Shown: positions 54,872 through 63,000 of the stretch, in pieces | Position numbering within the stretch: the first letter of the stretch is position 1 | How the letters are laid out: each line of letters starts with the position of its first letter | NCBI GenBank assembly: GCA_027483445.1 | Contig: JAIXUS010000003.1 | Coordinates: 1-64,000 of the forward strand | Direction of reading: 5' to 3' | Source of the DNA: Bacteroidota bacterium | Lineage (GTDB): Bacteria; Bacteroidota; Bacteroidia; M30B66 | DNA length: 64,000 nucleotides | Program-made: the position numbers and the translations under genes | The notes under the pieces: generated by a model | Told to the model about the DNA's origin: nothing | Seen by the model: only the letters and a program-made list of their open reading frames with translations | Databases searched by the model: none

Positions 54872-56015
54872 AACACAAAATACCAAAGCGTTTTACAATA
54901 CGGAGATTCCGAGTGATTGGGAGGTGAAGCGTTTAGAAGATGCTTGCAGCCATTTTAAAAGTGGGTTTGGAATTACTTCTGAACAAATATCTGGTTATGG
55001 GAAATATCCTGTTTATGGCGGAAATGGGCTAAGGGGATTTGCAGAAAAATTCACTCATGAAGGTGATTTTTTACTTATTGGAAGACAAGGAGCTTTGTGT
55101 GGTAATATTCAAAGGGTATCTGATAAAGTTTACATTTCTGAACATGCAATAGCCGTTCAAACTAACTCAAAAAATGATATCGACTTTTTAGCCTACAAAC
55201 TGGAATTTAAAAATCTTAATCGACTTTCAGAGTCTTCTGCTCAACCAGGATTAGCTGTTGAAAAATTAGTTAGGCTTAAGATTGAATTCCCCCCACTCTC
55301 TGAGCAAAAAGCCATAGCCCAGGTGCTCAGCACGGCAGATGCCGCCATACACACTACCGAAAAACTCATTGCCCAAAAAGAACTCCGCAAAAAATGGTTG
55401 ATGCAAAATTTGCTGACGGGGAAGATGCGGTTGAAAGGGTTTTGTGGGGAGTGGAAGGAGTTCCAAATAGGTGATTTTATTGAGGAAAGCAGAATTCCTT
55501 CTATTTGCAATGATGTCAACAAACGCATTACTGTCAAACTGAATTTGAAAGGGATTGAAAAAAGAGATGTTAGAGGATCCGAAGCGGAAGATGCTACTTA
55601 TTTTTTCGTTCGTAAAAAAGGACAGTTTATTTACGGTAAACAGAACTTACATAAAGGGGCGTTTGGAATTATTCCTGAAGAATTGGATGAATTTGAAAGC
55701 TCCCAAGACATCCCATCTTTCGATTTTAAAGATGGAGTGAATCCAAGGTTCTTCTTAATGTTCATGAGTCAAGAATACTTTTATCAGTCATTGGAAAAAA
55801 TATCAACTGGTACAGGTTCAAAAAGGATACACCCGGAGAATTTATACAAAGTCAAAGTGAAATTTCCTTTACTCGAAGAACAAACAGCGATATCCCAAGT
55901 GTTGCAAGCGGCCGATAAAGAAATCAGCCTGCTCAAAGCCAAAGCAGAGAAGTTGAGGGAGCAAAAGAAGGGCTTGATGCAGGTTTTGTTGACTGGGAAA
56001 AAACGACTATTGTAA
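54861..56015 (+). CDS. hsdS: Full-length type I restriction specificity subunit (HsdS)
   Basis: 384 residues with the usual two-domain plan. The first target-recognition domain (about 12-150) begins 'DWEVKRLEDACSHFKSGFGI' and has 'GNGLRGFAEKFTHEGDFLLI'. The central spacer is 'PPLSEQKAIAQVLSTADAAI HTTEKLIAQKELRKKWLMQN' (about 150-190). The second domain (about 200-335) ends in the distal spacer 'FPLLEEQTAISQVLQAADKE ISLLKAKAEKLREQKKGLMQ'. The two spacers mirror each other (LLTGKMRLKG / LLTGKKRLL). It determines the bipartite recognition sequence. The domains are more AT-rich than the spacers, as expected from exchange of recognition domains. Confidence 0.93.
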   Translation: MATETQNTKAFYNTEIPSDWEVKRLEDACSHFKSGFGITSEQISGYGKYPVYGGNGLRGFAEKFTHEGDFLLIGRQGALCGNIQRVSDKVYISEHAIAVQTNSKNDIDFLAYKLEFKNLNRLSESSAQPGLAVEKLVRLKIEFPPLSEQKAIAQVLSTADAAIHTTEKLIAQKELRKKWLMQNLLTGKMRLKGFCGEWKEFQIGDFIEESRIPSICNDVNKRITVKLNLKGIEKRDVRGSEAEDATYFFVRKKGQFIYGKQNLHKGAFGIIPEELDEFESSQDIPSFDFKDGVNPRFFLMFMSQEYFYQSLEKISTGTGSKRIHPENLYKVKVKFPLLEEQTAISQVLQAADKEISLLKAKAEKLREQKKGLMQVLLTGKKRLL

Positions 56016-56016
56016 T

Positions 56017-56036
56017 GGCAGACCTATGCGTCTGCC
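56017..56036. repeat. REP-type palindrome before the transposase gene
   Basis: GGCAGAC-CTATGC-GTCTGCC, a 7-bp perfect stem, 15 bases upstream of the transposase ATG. The same stem occurs at 56329-56350 inside the gene. Confidence 0.65.
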
Positions 56037-56051
56037 CAAAAAGAAAAATAT

Positions 56052-56687
56052 ATGCCATACAATCCTAATATACACCACCGCAAATCCATCCGCCTGAAAG
56101 GATACGATTATTCGCAGGCAGGGTTATATTTTATTACCATTTGTGTACAGGGCAGGTTGTGTTTATTGGGTGATGTGGTAAATAATGAAATGGTATTGAA
56201 TAATGCGGGGGAAATGGTGAAAAAATGGTATTACGAATTGGATAACAAATTCCCGGATATAAAATGCCATGAAATGGTGGTTATGCCCAACCATTTTCAT
56301 TGCATAATCGAAAATGTTGGTCCTGTCGGGGCAGACCTGCGTGTCTGCCCAAATAATAACGGGCATCGGATTGCCCCAACGGGCGAACCGCCGATATTGG
56401 GCGAACCGCCGATATTGGGTGAACCGCCGATATTGGGTGAACCGCCGATATTGGGCGAACACACGGGTTCGCCCCTACATCGGGTCATTCAATGGTTCAA
56501 AACCATGACAACCAATGAATATATCCGTGGCGTAAAAAAATTGGGATGGCAACCTTTCAACGGCAAATTGTGGCAACGCAATTATTGGGAACACATTATC
56601 CGTGATGAACAATCTTATCAACGGATTTCACAATATATCATTAATAATCCGAAAAATTGGAATATCAATAAATTAAATAGAAAATAA
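56052..56687 (+). CDS. REP-associated tyrosine transposase (RAYT, Y1/IS200-like superfamily)
   Basis: 211 residues. Family motifs are present: N-terminal 'YNPNIHHRKSIRLKGYDYSQ AGLYFITICVQGR', the metal-binding HUH-type pair in 'MVVMPNHFHCIIENVG' and the catalytic-Tyr helix 'RISQYIINNPKNW'. 'KLWQRNYWEHIIRDEQSY' is the typical C-terminal block. RAYTs are single-copy relatives of IS200 transposases that act on REP palindromes. Residues 94-140 are an in-frame insertion unlike the family. It is encoded by two REP-type palindromes and four copies of an 18-base unit (GEPPIL repeats). The gene splits the restriction operon, lying between hsdS and the metallophosphoesterase. Confidence 0.9.
   Translation: MPYNPNIHHRKSIRLKGYDYSQAGLYFITICVQGRLCLLGDVVNNEMVLNNAGEMVKKWYYELDNKFPDIKCHEMVVMPNHFHCIIENVGPVGADLRVCPNNNGHRIAPTGEPPILGEPPILGEPPILGEPPILGEHTGSPLHRVIQWFKTMTTNEYIRGVKKLGWQPFNGKLWQRNYWEHIIRDEQSYQRISQYIINNPKNWNINKLNRK
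56329..56474 (+). repeat. REP palindromes and 18-bp tandem repeats inside the transposase gene
   Basis: GGGCAGAC-CTGCGT-GTCTGCCC at 56329-56350 and GGGCGAAC-ACACGG-GTTCGCCC at 56453-56474 are 8-bp-stem palindromes. Between them, GGGCGAACCGCCGATATT occurs four times in tandem (56381-56452) with C/T changes at one position. All of it is in frame and read as ADLRVCPN ... (GEPPIL)4 GEHTGSPL. Confidence 0.9.
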
Positions 56688-56690
56688 ACA

Positions 56691-57455
56691 ATGTCAATTA
56701 ACCTCCAATACGCATCCGACCTGCATTTAGAATTTCCTGCCAACAAGGAATTTCTAAAACAACATCCCTTGCAGCCAAATGCAGATGTATTGGTATTGGC
56801 AGGTGATATTGTGCCTTTTGCGGTAATGGATAAACACCATGATTTTTTCTCTTTTGTGAGTGATCATTTTAAAACAACCTATTGGCTGCCCGGCAATCAT
56901 GAATACTACCATTTTGATATAGCCCAAAAAAGCGTTGTGCTGCACGAGAAGATCCGCAGCAATGTGTTTTTGGTGAACAATACTTCGGTAATGCACCAAA
57001 ATGCGAAACTCATTTTTTCTACCCTGTGGAGCCAAATCAGTCCTGGCTACCAATGGCAAATAGAACGTAGCCTGAATGATTTCCATTTGATTAAACACAA
57101 AGGCTACCGTTTTTCGGTTGAGCAATACAACCGACTGCATGAGGCGAGTTTGGCGTTTATTCAACAAGAACTAAAGATGACCAAAGAAGAGAAAATTGTC
57201 GTTTTTTCCCATCACTGCCCCACCTTCTTAAATTATCCAGAGCAATACAAGGGCGATGTGCTAAATGAAGCCTTTGCAGTGGAACTCCACGACCTGATTG
57301 GATCATCTAATATTGAATATTGGGCTTTTGGGCACCACCACAGCAACATTCCGGAATTCAGTATTGGTAAAACCAAACTCATTACCAATCAGTTGGGCTA
57401 TGTGCAGCGAAACGAGCATCGGCTTTTTGAACCCAACAAAGTGTTTGAAATATGA
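56691..57455 (+). CDS. Metallophosphoesterase
   Basis: 254 residues of the calcineurin-like metallophosphoesterase fold. Metal ligands are in 'LQYASDLHLEFP' (DxH), 'VLVLAGDIVPF' (GD), 'TYWLPGNHEYYH' (GNHE), 'IVVFSHHCPT' (H) and 'YWAFGHHHSN' (GHxH). No signal peptide is present, so it is cytosolic. It could be a nuclease or a nucleotide phosphoesterase. It begins 3 bases after the transposase stop, in the AT-rich restriction island. Whether it takes part in restriction or defence is unknown. Confidence 0.9.
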   Translation: MSINLQYASDLHLEFPANKEFLKQHPLQPNADVLVLAGDIVPFAVMDKHHDFFSFVSDHFKTTYWLPGNHEYYHFDIAQKSVVLHEKIRSNVFLVNNTSVMHQNAKLIFSTLWSQISPGYQWQIERSLNDFHLIKHKGYRFSVEQYNRLHEASLAFIQQELKMTKEEKIVVFSHHCPTFLNYPEQYKGDVLNEAFAVELHDLIGSSNIEYWAFGHHHSNIPEFSIGKTKLITNQLGYVQRNEHRLFEPNKVFEI

Positions 57456-57527
57456 AAATCAGCGTGATAAGCCAAAATCTACACAATAAACTTCGCCTTT
57501 TTATCGTGCAAAACCCATAATGCAGAC

Positions 57528-58199
57528 ATGAATAAGACATTTAATTTTTACTGCGATGAAAGTTGTCATCTAGAAAATGACAATCATCCTTACATGCTAA
57601 TAGGTTATGTGAGTTGTGCTGTTAATCAGGTTAAGCTACACTCTAAAAACATTAAGCAATTAAAAGCCAAGTATCATGTATTTTATGAAACCAAATGGAG
57701 TGGTTTATCAAAATCAGCCTATCCGCTTTACAACGATTTGATAGATTACTTTTTTGCTACCGATTTGCAGTATAGGGCTATAGTAATAGATAAAAGTCAG
57801 TTGAAGCATGAAGAGTTCAACCAAGACCATGATGACTTTTATTACAAAATGTATTTCCAACTACTCAGTAAGAAATTGGTTCCTGAATACAACTACAATA
57901 TTTATTTGGATATAAAGGACACCCGGAGTGCCCAAAAAGTGAATGGGCTAAAAAACTTCCTGAACAACAATTTCATTGCAGTCCGAAACTTGCAAAATAT
58001 ACGATCGCATGAAAGCGAACTGATGCAGCTAACTGATATTATTACAGGAGCACTATCATATCACTTAAGAGGTCTGAATACAGTAATTGCTAAAAACAGA
58101 ATTATCGAAAAAATTCAACAGCACAGTAAGCTACCCTTGAATCACTCCACCCCCAAAGACCACCAAAAGTTTAACCTATTTTTTATTGACCTAAAATAG
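57528..58199 (+). CDS. DUF3800 domain protein
   Basis: 223 residues. It starts 'KTFNFYCDESCHLENDNHPY MLIGYVSC', the characteristic YxDES start of DUF3800. 'FYETKWSGLSKSAYPLYNDL IDYFF' and a C-terminal 'HESELMQLTDIITGALSY' with the conserved D follow. DUF3800 is an RNase-H-like fold with acidic residues that could bind metal. It occurs repeatedly in restriction and other defence loci without an established role. It is followed after 5 bases by 58205-58741, probably in one transcript. Confidence 0.85.
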   Translation: MNKTFNFYCDESCHLENDNHPYMLIGYVSCAVNQVKLHSKNIKQLKAKYHVFYETKWSGLSKSAYPLYNDLIDYFFATDLQYRAIVIDKSQLKHEEFNQDHDDFYYKMYFQLLSKKLVPEYNYNIYLDIKDTRSAQKVNGLKNFLNNNFIAVRNLQNIRSHESELMQLTDIITGALSYHLRGLNTVIAKNRIIEKIQQHSKLPLNHSTPKDHQKFNLFFIDLK

Positions 58200-58204
58200 T
58201 TGCT

Positions 58205-58741
58205 ATGCCATTCAATCTATTAAAGACATATCCGCAGCTTTTAGAATTAGGTCACTTGAACGAGTATCAACGAGCACAATCGTTGCAAGGTGTTTTCAAG
58301 CGGGATATTGAAGGAAATCCGGGATTAATTTTTAGAACCAAAACCATTCGGCCAATAAAAGGAGAAGAACCTGCGATGGTGATTTTGTTTCGCCATTTAA
58401 CCACAGAAGAAATTGAAGTGGAAGACGAAAACGGCAATAAATATCCAAAGCGAATTTTTGAAATGGACAGATCGCAGCGTCTGCATTGGATTAGGTATCA
58501 TTTGGAAGAAAAGAAAAAAGAAAAGGTAGAAGTATTTAGCGTAGAAGAAAGAGACCAAAAGAAAAGGAAGGATATTGTCAGGACATACATTTATGATGTG
58601 GAGCAGAAATACATCATCGTGCTAGACCCGCAGCGGACCCAAAAGGACTATTATCTGTTAACAGCCTACCATTTGAACAAGGATTATGGCGAAAAGAAAA
58701 TCAAAAAGCTAATGAAGAGACGATTGCCAGAATTGCACTAA
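58205..58741 (+). CDS. Unrecognised protein of the restriction island, possibly RelE/PBECR-like nuclease fold
   Basis: 178 residues, highly charged, with no signal peptide or membrane segment. The N-terminal third is helical ('LLKTYPQLLELGHLNEYQRA'). The middle has 'RSQRLHWIRYHLEEKKKEKV'. The end 'YIIVLDPQRTQKDYYLLTAY' followed by a basic helix ('EKKIKKLMKRR') has the 'xYYLLTAYxl' shape of phage Barnase-ColicinE5-RelE-like (PBECR-type) nuclease domains. I cannot assign catalytic residues. It follows the DUF3800 gene by 5 bases and precedes a hairpin terminator, so it ends the upstream half of the island. Confidence 0.6.
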   Translation: MPFNLLKTYPQLLELGHLNEYQRAQSLQGVFKRDIEGNPGLIFRTKTIRPIKGEEPAMVILFRHLTTEEIEVEDENGNKYPKRIFEMDRSQRLHWIRYHLEEKKKEKVEVFSVEERDQKKRKDIVRTYIYDVEQKYIIVLDPQRTQKDYYLLTAYHLNKDYGEKKIKKLMKRRLPELH

Positions 58742-58748
58742 AAGCGCA

Positions 58749-58795
58749 AGGCTCGGTACATTTCTGGATGTATCGAGCCTCGAAACTCCTTTTTC
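58749..58795 (+). terminator. Terminator separating the methylase half from hsdR
   Basis: AGGCTCGGTACAT (58749-58761) pairs with ATGTATCGAGCCT (58768-58780) over 13 bp, with one G-T pair and a 6-base loop. CGAAACTCCTTTTT follows to 58795. The T run is 8 bases from the stem, so efficiency is uncertain. Confidence 0.6.
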
Positions 58796-58857
58796 CGAAT
58801 GGCAAAATGAGCACAGCAAAGGTAAGTACATAAATTGAAAAAGCAAACGAAATCAAA

Positions 58858-59028
58858 ATGAATTGGAATGATAACAGTCAAATAATAAGGAACATCAATT
58901 CTCTGAATTGCTGTGGAAATTCTCCAAAAGCAAGTTGGATTTGGGGAATTAGCCTTGATTATCAAATAGTTAATCAAATTTTCAATTCTCTGTATCCAGC
59001 TCCGGATTCTCTAAAAATGAAAAAGTAA
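58858..59028 (+). CDS. Small ORF (56 residues) coupled to hsdR
   Basis: ATG at 58858, after an A-rich stretch typical of Bacteroidota starts. It runs 56 codons to a TAA at 59026-59028 that overlaps the hsdR ATG as TAATG. The frame has an in-frame stop upstream at 58831, so it is bounded. The peptide begins MNWNDNSQIIRNINSLNCCG and holds 'SPKASWIWGISLDYQIVNQI' and a lysine-rich end (KMKK). No family is recognised. Overlap with hsdR suggests translational coupling: the peptide may be a small protein or a leader whose translation sets hsdR expression. Confidence 0.5.
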   Translation: MNWNDNSQIIRNINSLNCCGNSPKASWIWGISLDYQIVNQIFNSLYPAPDSLKMKK

Positions 59029-62000
59029 TGGACACACCATCATTCAAAGAAGACCATATCAGCCAGATTCCGGCATTGCAAATGTTGGTGAATTTGGGCT
59101 ACACGTATTTGAGTCCAGCAGAAGCCGACAGGCAAAGAGGCGGTAAAACCACCAATGTATTGCTGGAAGATGTATTGCGCAAACAGTTAAAGGAAATCAA
59201 TAGCATCCGTGTAAGTGCCACCAAAACCAGCATTTTCACAGACGAAAACATTGAACGGGGGATTTTGGCACTGAAAAACCTTCCCATGAACGAAGGCTAC
59301 ATTGCAGCCAGTGAAAAGGCCTACAACCTGCTAACCCTAGGTCAGGCATTGGAGCAAAGTGTAGATGGCGACAAAAAGAGTTTCACCCTGCAATACATCG
59401 ACTGGAAAAATATTGGCAACAATGTGTTTCATGTAACGGAAGAATTCAGCGTAATGCGAAGCACCAGCAAAGAGCATTACCGCCCTGATTTGGTTTTGTT
59501 CGTGAATGGCATTCCACTTTGCATCATCGAGTGCAAACGACCCGACATGAAAGAGCCATTGAAACAGGCTATCAGTCAGCATTTACGAAATCAGCAAGAA
59601 GATGGCATTAGAAGTTTGTATGTATATTCTCAACTCACCTTGAGCATTGCCACACAAGAAGCTGCTTATGCTACCAACGCCACGCCTGAAAAGTTTTGGG
59701 CAAAGTGGCAGGAGAAATTCAGCACTGATGAAGAAGAACGCAACTTCAAAAGCAAACTACTGGAATTCAAAAACAAGCCACTAACAGTTTCAATAAAAGA
59801 ACAATTGTTTTCTGACCGTTTCAAATACGTTCGTCAATACTTCGATGCATTAGAGCAAGAGGAAATTCTACCCACTGAACAGGATAATTATTTGTTTGGC
59901 TTGTGTCGCCCAGAACGCTTGATGGATATTGTATTCAATTATGTTTTGTTTGACAACGGAGAAAAGAAAGTTGCTCGATATCAACAGTTTTTCGCCATCA
60001 AAAAATCCATGCAACGGATAAAGCAAATCGAACATGGAAGACGCAAAGGCGGGGTAATTTGGCACACCCAAGGAAGCGGAAAATCATTAACGATGGTAAT
60101 GTTGGCTCAAGCCATAGCTATGGAGCCGAGTATTCGTAATCCGAAAATTGTATTGGTGACAGATCGCACGGATTTGGACAATCAAATTACAGGCACATTT
60201 CGCAAGTGTGGCAAATTTGTAGAGAATGCCACTACAGGCCAACGCTTGGTTGATTTACTGGAAAACAAAAGCGATGCAGTAGTAACCACCATCATCAACA
60301 AATTTGTTGCGGCAGTCAAGAAAATCAGTAAACCCTTAGAGAGCCATGATATCTTTGTTTTGGTAGATGAAGGTCACCGAACGCAGCATGGTACCTTTAA
60401 TATTGACATGCAAAAAACAATGCCCAATGCGTGTTTCATTGCTATGACTGGCACACCGCTTTTCAAAAGAGATAAGAGTACTGCTGAAAAGTTTGGTGGA
60501 ATGATTGATGCATATACCGTTGACCAAGCTGTAAAAGACAAAGCGGTCGTCCCGCTGCTTTATGAGGGGCGATTGGCTAAGCAAGATGTAAACTCCAGTC
60601 CGATTGATACCTTTTTTGGAATGGTTTCAGAGCCATTAACCGAATACCAAAAAGCAGACATCAAGAAGAAATTTGCACGATACGACCATTTGAATTCAGC
60701 CGAGCAAAAAATGAGAATGATCGCCTGGGACATCAGCTATCATTTCCGAGACAACTGGCAGGGTAAAACGCCATTCAAAGGTCAATTGGTTTGCGATAAA
60801 AAGGTGAATGCCATTAAATACAAAGAGTATTTAGATGAAATTGGAATTGTATCTTCAGAAGTTTTGATTTCTGCGTTGGATGATAGAGAGGGAGAGGATA
60901 GTGCTTACGTTAAATCGACAGAGAAGGAGAATCGATTCTGGCAAAAAATGATGGATGAACATGGCAATTCTAAAAGCTATGAAAAAAACATTATCAGTCG
61001 CTTCAAAAATCAGGAAGATCCGGAAATTATCATTGTAGTTGATAAACTGCTAACAGGATTTGATGAACCCAAAAACACTGTTTTATACCTTACCAGAAAT
61101 CTTCAAGGCCACAAATTATTACAAGCTATTGCAAGGGTAAACCGAATTTATCCCGACAAAGAATTCGGTTACATCATTGACTATTATGGTGTAATTGAAA
61201 ATTTGGATGATGCATTGCAAATGTATTCTTCATTTGAGGATTTTGATGAGGAAGATTTAACGGGAACACTGATTAACATTTCGGAAGAAATTAAAAAACT
61301 TCCGCAAAAGCATTCTGAACTTTGGGATATTTTTAAAACCATTGCAAACAAGAGAGATGCAGAGGCCTATCAGCAGCTATTGAAAGACGAAGCCATACGG
61401 GTATTGTTTTACGATAAACTGGCTGCATTTGCCAAAGGCTTAAAGTTGGCTTTATCGTCCATCCAATTTCATAAGGAAGTTGAAGAAAAAGTAATCAACC
61501 GCTACAAAGATGATTTAGCCATGTTCCTCAAATTGCGTTTGGCAGTTGTGGAACGCTACAGTGATGAAATTGACTACAAACAATATGAAGGTCAGATTCA
61601 AAAACTGATTGACACCCACATTACCACAGAGAAAATTGAAACCATTACAGAATTGGTTAACATTTTCGATAAGGATAAATTTCAGCAAGAAGTAGAAAAC
61701 ACCACAGGCAAAGCAGCCAAGGCAGACAAGATTGCCAGTCGCACAGCGAAGCACATCATAGAGAAAATGGATGAAGACCCTGCGTTTTACAAGAAGTTTT
61801 CGCAAATGCTGAAAGAAACGATTGCCGACTATGAAGCAAAACGCATCAGTGAAGCACAATACTTGAGCAAGGTTCAAGACATCATGAACAATGTATTGGC
61901 TCATACCGACAATGATATTCCGGAGCAATTGATAAACAGGGATGTTGCCAAAGCTTTTTATGGTTTGACGGTTGAAGCACTTGCAGAAAAGATTCAGGAC

Positions 62001-62255
62001 AATATTGTTCGCAAAGAAGTTTCAACACAAACAGCATTGCAAATTGATGATTTGATTCAGCATTCTGTTTTGGACAACGGTAAACCCATAATTGACTGGC
62101 AGTACAAGACAAACATAACGGGCAAAATGCTTATTGAAATTGGAGACTACCTGATTGATGAAGTCAGAGATAAATATAACGTGGACTTGTCGTTCAAGGA
62201 AATGGATAAGATTGCTGAAGTTTGTATTGAAGTAGCTAAAAAGCGTTACAAGTGA
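59028..62255 (+). CDS. hsdR: Type I restriction endonuclease subunit (HsdR)
   Basis: 1,075 residues, normal length. The N-terminal nuclease (PD-(D/E)xK) site has Asp154 ('EHYRPDLVLFVNG') and Glu168-x-Lys170 ('IIECKRPDM'). The SF2 translocase motor follows: Walker A at 349-353 ('HTQGSGKSLTMVM'), DEGH at 447-450 ('VLVDEGHRTQHG'), 'MTGTP' at 473, and the second RecA domain ('IIVVDKLLTGFDEPKNTVLY', 'LLQAIARVNRIYPDKEFGYI'). The helical C-terminus joins the S/M complex. It cuts DNA away from unmodified sites after ATP-driven translocation. It lies 5 kb from hsdM, behind a terminator and a coupled small ORF, and overlaps ygjP-like 62252 by four bases. Confidence 0.95.
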   Translation: MDTPSFKEDHISQIPALQMLVNLGYTYLSPAEADRQRGGKTTNVLLEDVLRKQLKEINSIRVSATKTSIFTDENIERGILALKNLPMNEGYIAASEKAYNLLTLGQALEQSVDGDKKSFTLQYIDWKNIGNNVFHVTEEFSVMRSTSKEHYRPDLVLFVNGIPLCIIECKRPDMKEPLKQAISQHLRNQQEDGIRSLYVYSQLTLSIATQEAAYATNATPEKFWAKWQEKFSTDEEERNFKSKLLEFKNKPLTVSIKEQLFSDRFKYVRQYFDALEQEEILPTEQDNYLFGLCRPERLMDIVFNYVLFDNGEKKVARYQQFFAIKKSMQRIKQIEHGRRKGGVIWHTQGSGKSLTMVMLAQAIAMEPSIRNPKIVLVTDRTDLDNQITGTFRKCGKFVENATTGQRLVDLLENKSDAVVTTIINKFVAAVKKISKPLESHDIFVLVDEGHRTQHGTFNIDMQKTMPNACFIAMTGTPLFKRDKSTAEKFGGMIDAYTVDQAVKDKAVVPLLYEGRLAKQDVNSSPIDTFFGMVSEPLTEYQKADIKKKFARYDHLNSAEQKMRMIAWDISYHFRDNWQGKTPFKGQLVCDKKVNAIKYKEYLDEIGIVSSEVLISALDDREGEDSAYVKSTEKENRFWQKMMDEHGNSKSYEKNIISRFKNQEDPEIIIVVDKLLTGFDEPKNTVLYLTRNLQGHKLLQAIARVNRIYPDKEFGYIIDYYGVIENLDDALQMYSSFEDFDEEDLTGTLINISEEIKKLPQKHSELWDIFKTIANKRDAEAYQQLLKDEAIRVLFYDKLAAFAKGLKLALSSIQFHKEVEEKVINRYKDDLAMFLKLRLAVVERYSDEIDYKQYEGQIQKLIDTHITTEKIETITELVNIFDKDKFQQEVENTTGKAAKADKIASRTAKHIIEKMDEDPAFYKKFSQMLKETIADYEAKRISEAQYLSKVQDIMNNVLAHTDNDIPEQLINRDVAKAFYGLTVEALAEKIQDNIVRKEVSTQTALQIDDLIQHSVLDNGKPIIDWQYKTNITGKMLIEIGDYLIDEVRDKYNVDLSFKEMDKIAEVCIEVAKKRYK

Positions 62256-62950
62256 TGACAGCAGCAATTCAATTTGGCAGTAAATCAATAGATTTTCGTT
62301 TGGAGTATTCCGATAGAAAATCGCTTGGCATTACTGTAACCCCTGAAATGGAAGTATTGGTGAAAGCACCAATAAATACGACAATTGAAAAAGTCAAAGA
62401 GAAAATTAGAAAAAAAGCACCTTGGATTATTAAACAACAAAGCTTCTTTCTTTCCTTTCAACCAAAGACACCACAACGCAAATACATAAGCGGTGAAACG
62501 CATTTGTACCTTGGCAGACAATACCGTTTGCAAATTTCGATAGGCAAAGAGGAATCTGTAAAACTTAAAGGGAAATTCATTGAATTAACTGCCAGAGAAA
62601 AGGCGAGAGCAGAAGACTTGTTAAACGATTGGTATTTGCAACACGCAAGAACAAAGTTTCATTCCATTGCAGCACCACTTATCGACAAATTCAAGAAATA
62701 TAAAGTAGAACCCAGTTCAATTGTAATCCGTGACATGCCGACACGTTGGGGAAGCTGTACACCACATGGAAAAATCATATTAAATCCGGAATTGATTAAA
62801 GCACCAAAAGGTTGTATTGAATATGTTATCATACATGAATTATGTCACCTTCTTCACCCTAACCATACTCAAAATTTCATCGATCTACAGAGAAAGGAGA
62901 TGCCTGATTGGGAAAAATGGAAATCAAAACTTGAACACATACTAGCTTAA
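62252..62950 (+). CDS. YgjP/SprT-like zinc metallopeptidase (DUF45)
   Basis: 232 residues. The DUF45/YgjP layout is complete: 'FRLEYSDRKSLGITVTPEME VLVKAP' at the start, 'MPTRWGSCTPHGKIILNPEL' in the middle, and the zinc site H195-E196-LC-H199 in 'VIIHELCHLLHPNHTQNF', with a later His as third ligand. Members are cytosolic and often follow hsdR in type I loci. The start overlaps the hsdR stop as ATGA, so they are coupled. Its substrate is not known. Confidence 0.92.
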   Translation: MMTAAIQFGSKSIDFRLEYSDRKSLGITVTPEMEVLVKAPINTTIEKVKEKIRKKAPWIIKQQSFFLSFQPKTPQRKYISGETHLYLGRQYRLQISIGKEESVKLKGKFIELTAREKARAEDLLNDWYLQHARTKFHSIAAPLIDKFKKYKVEPSSIVIRDMPTRWGSCTPHGKIILNPELIKAPKGCIEYVIIHELCHLLHPNHTQNFIDLQRKEMPDWEKWKSKLEHILA

Positions 62951-63000
62951 TCATCAAACACTTTTCGAATCTTAAATTACTAACCCAATAGCAGAGCAGC

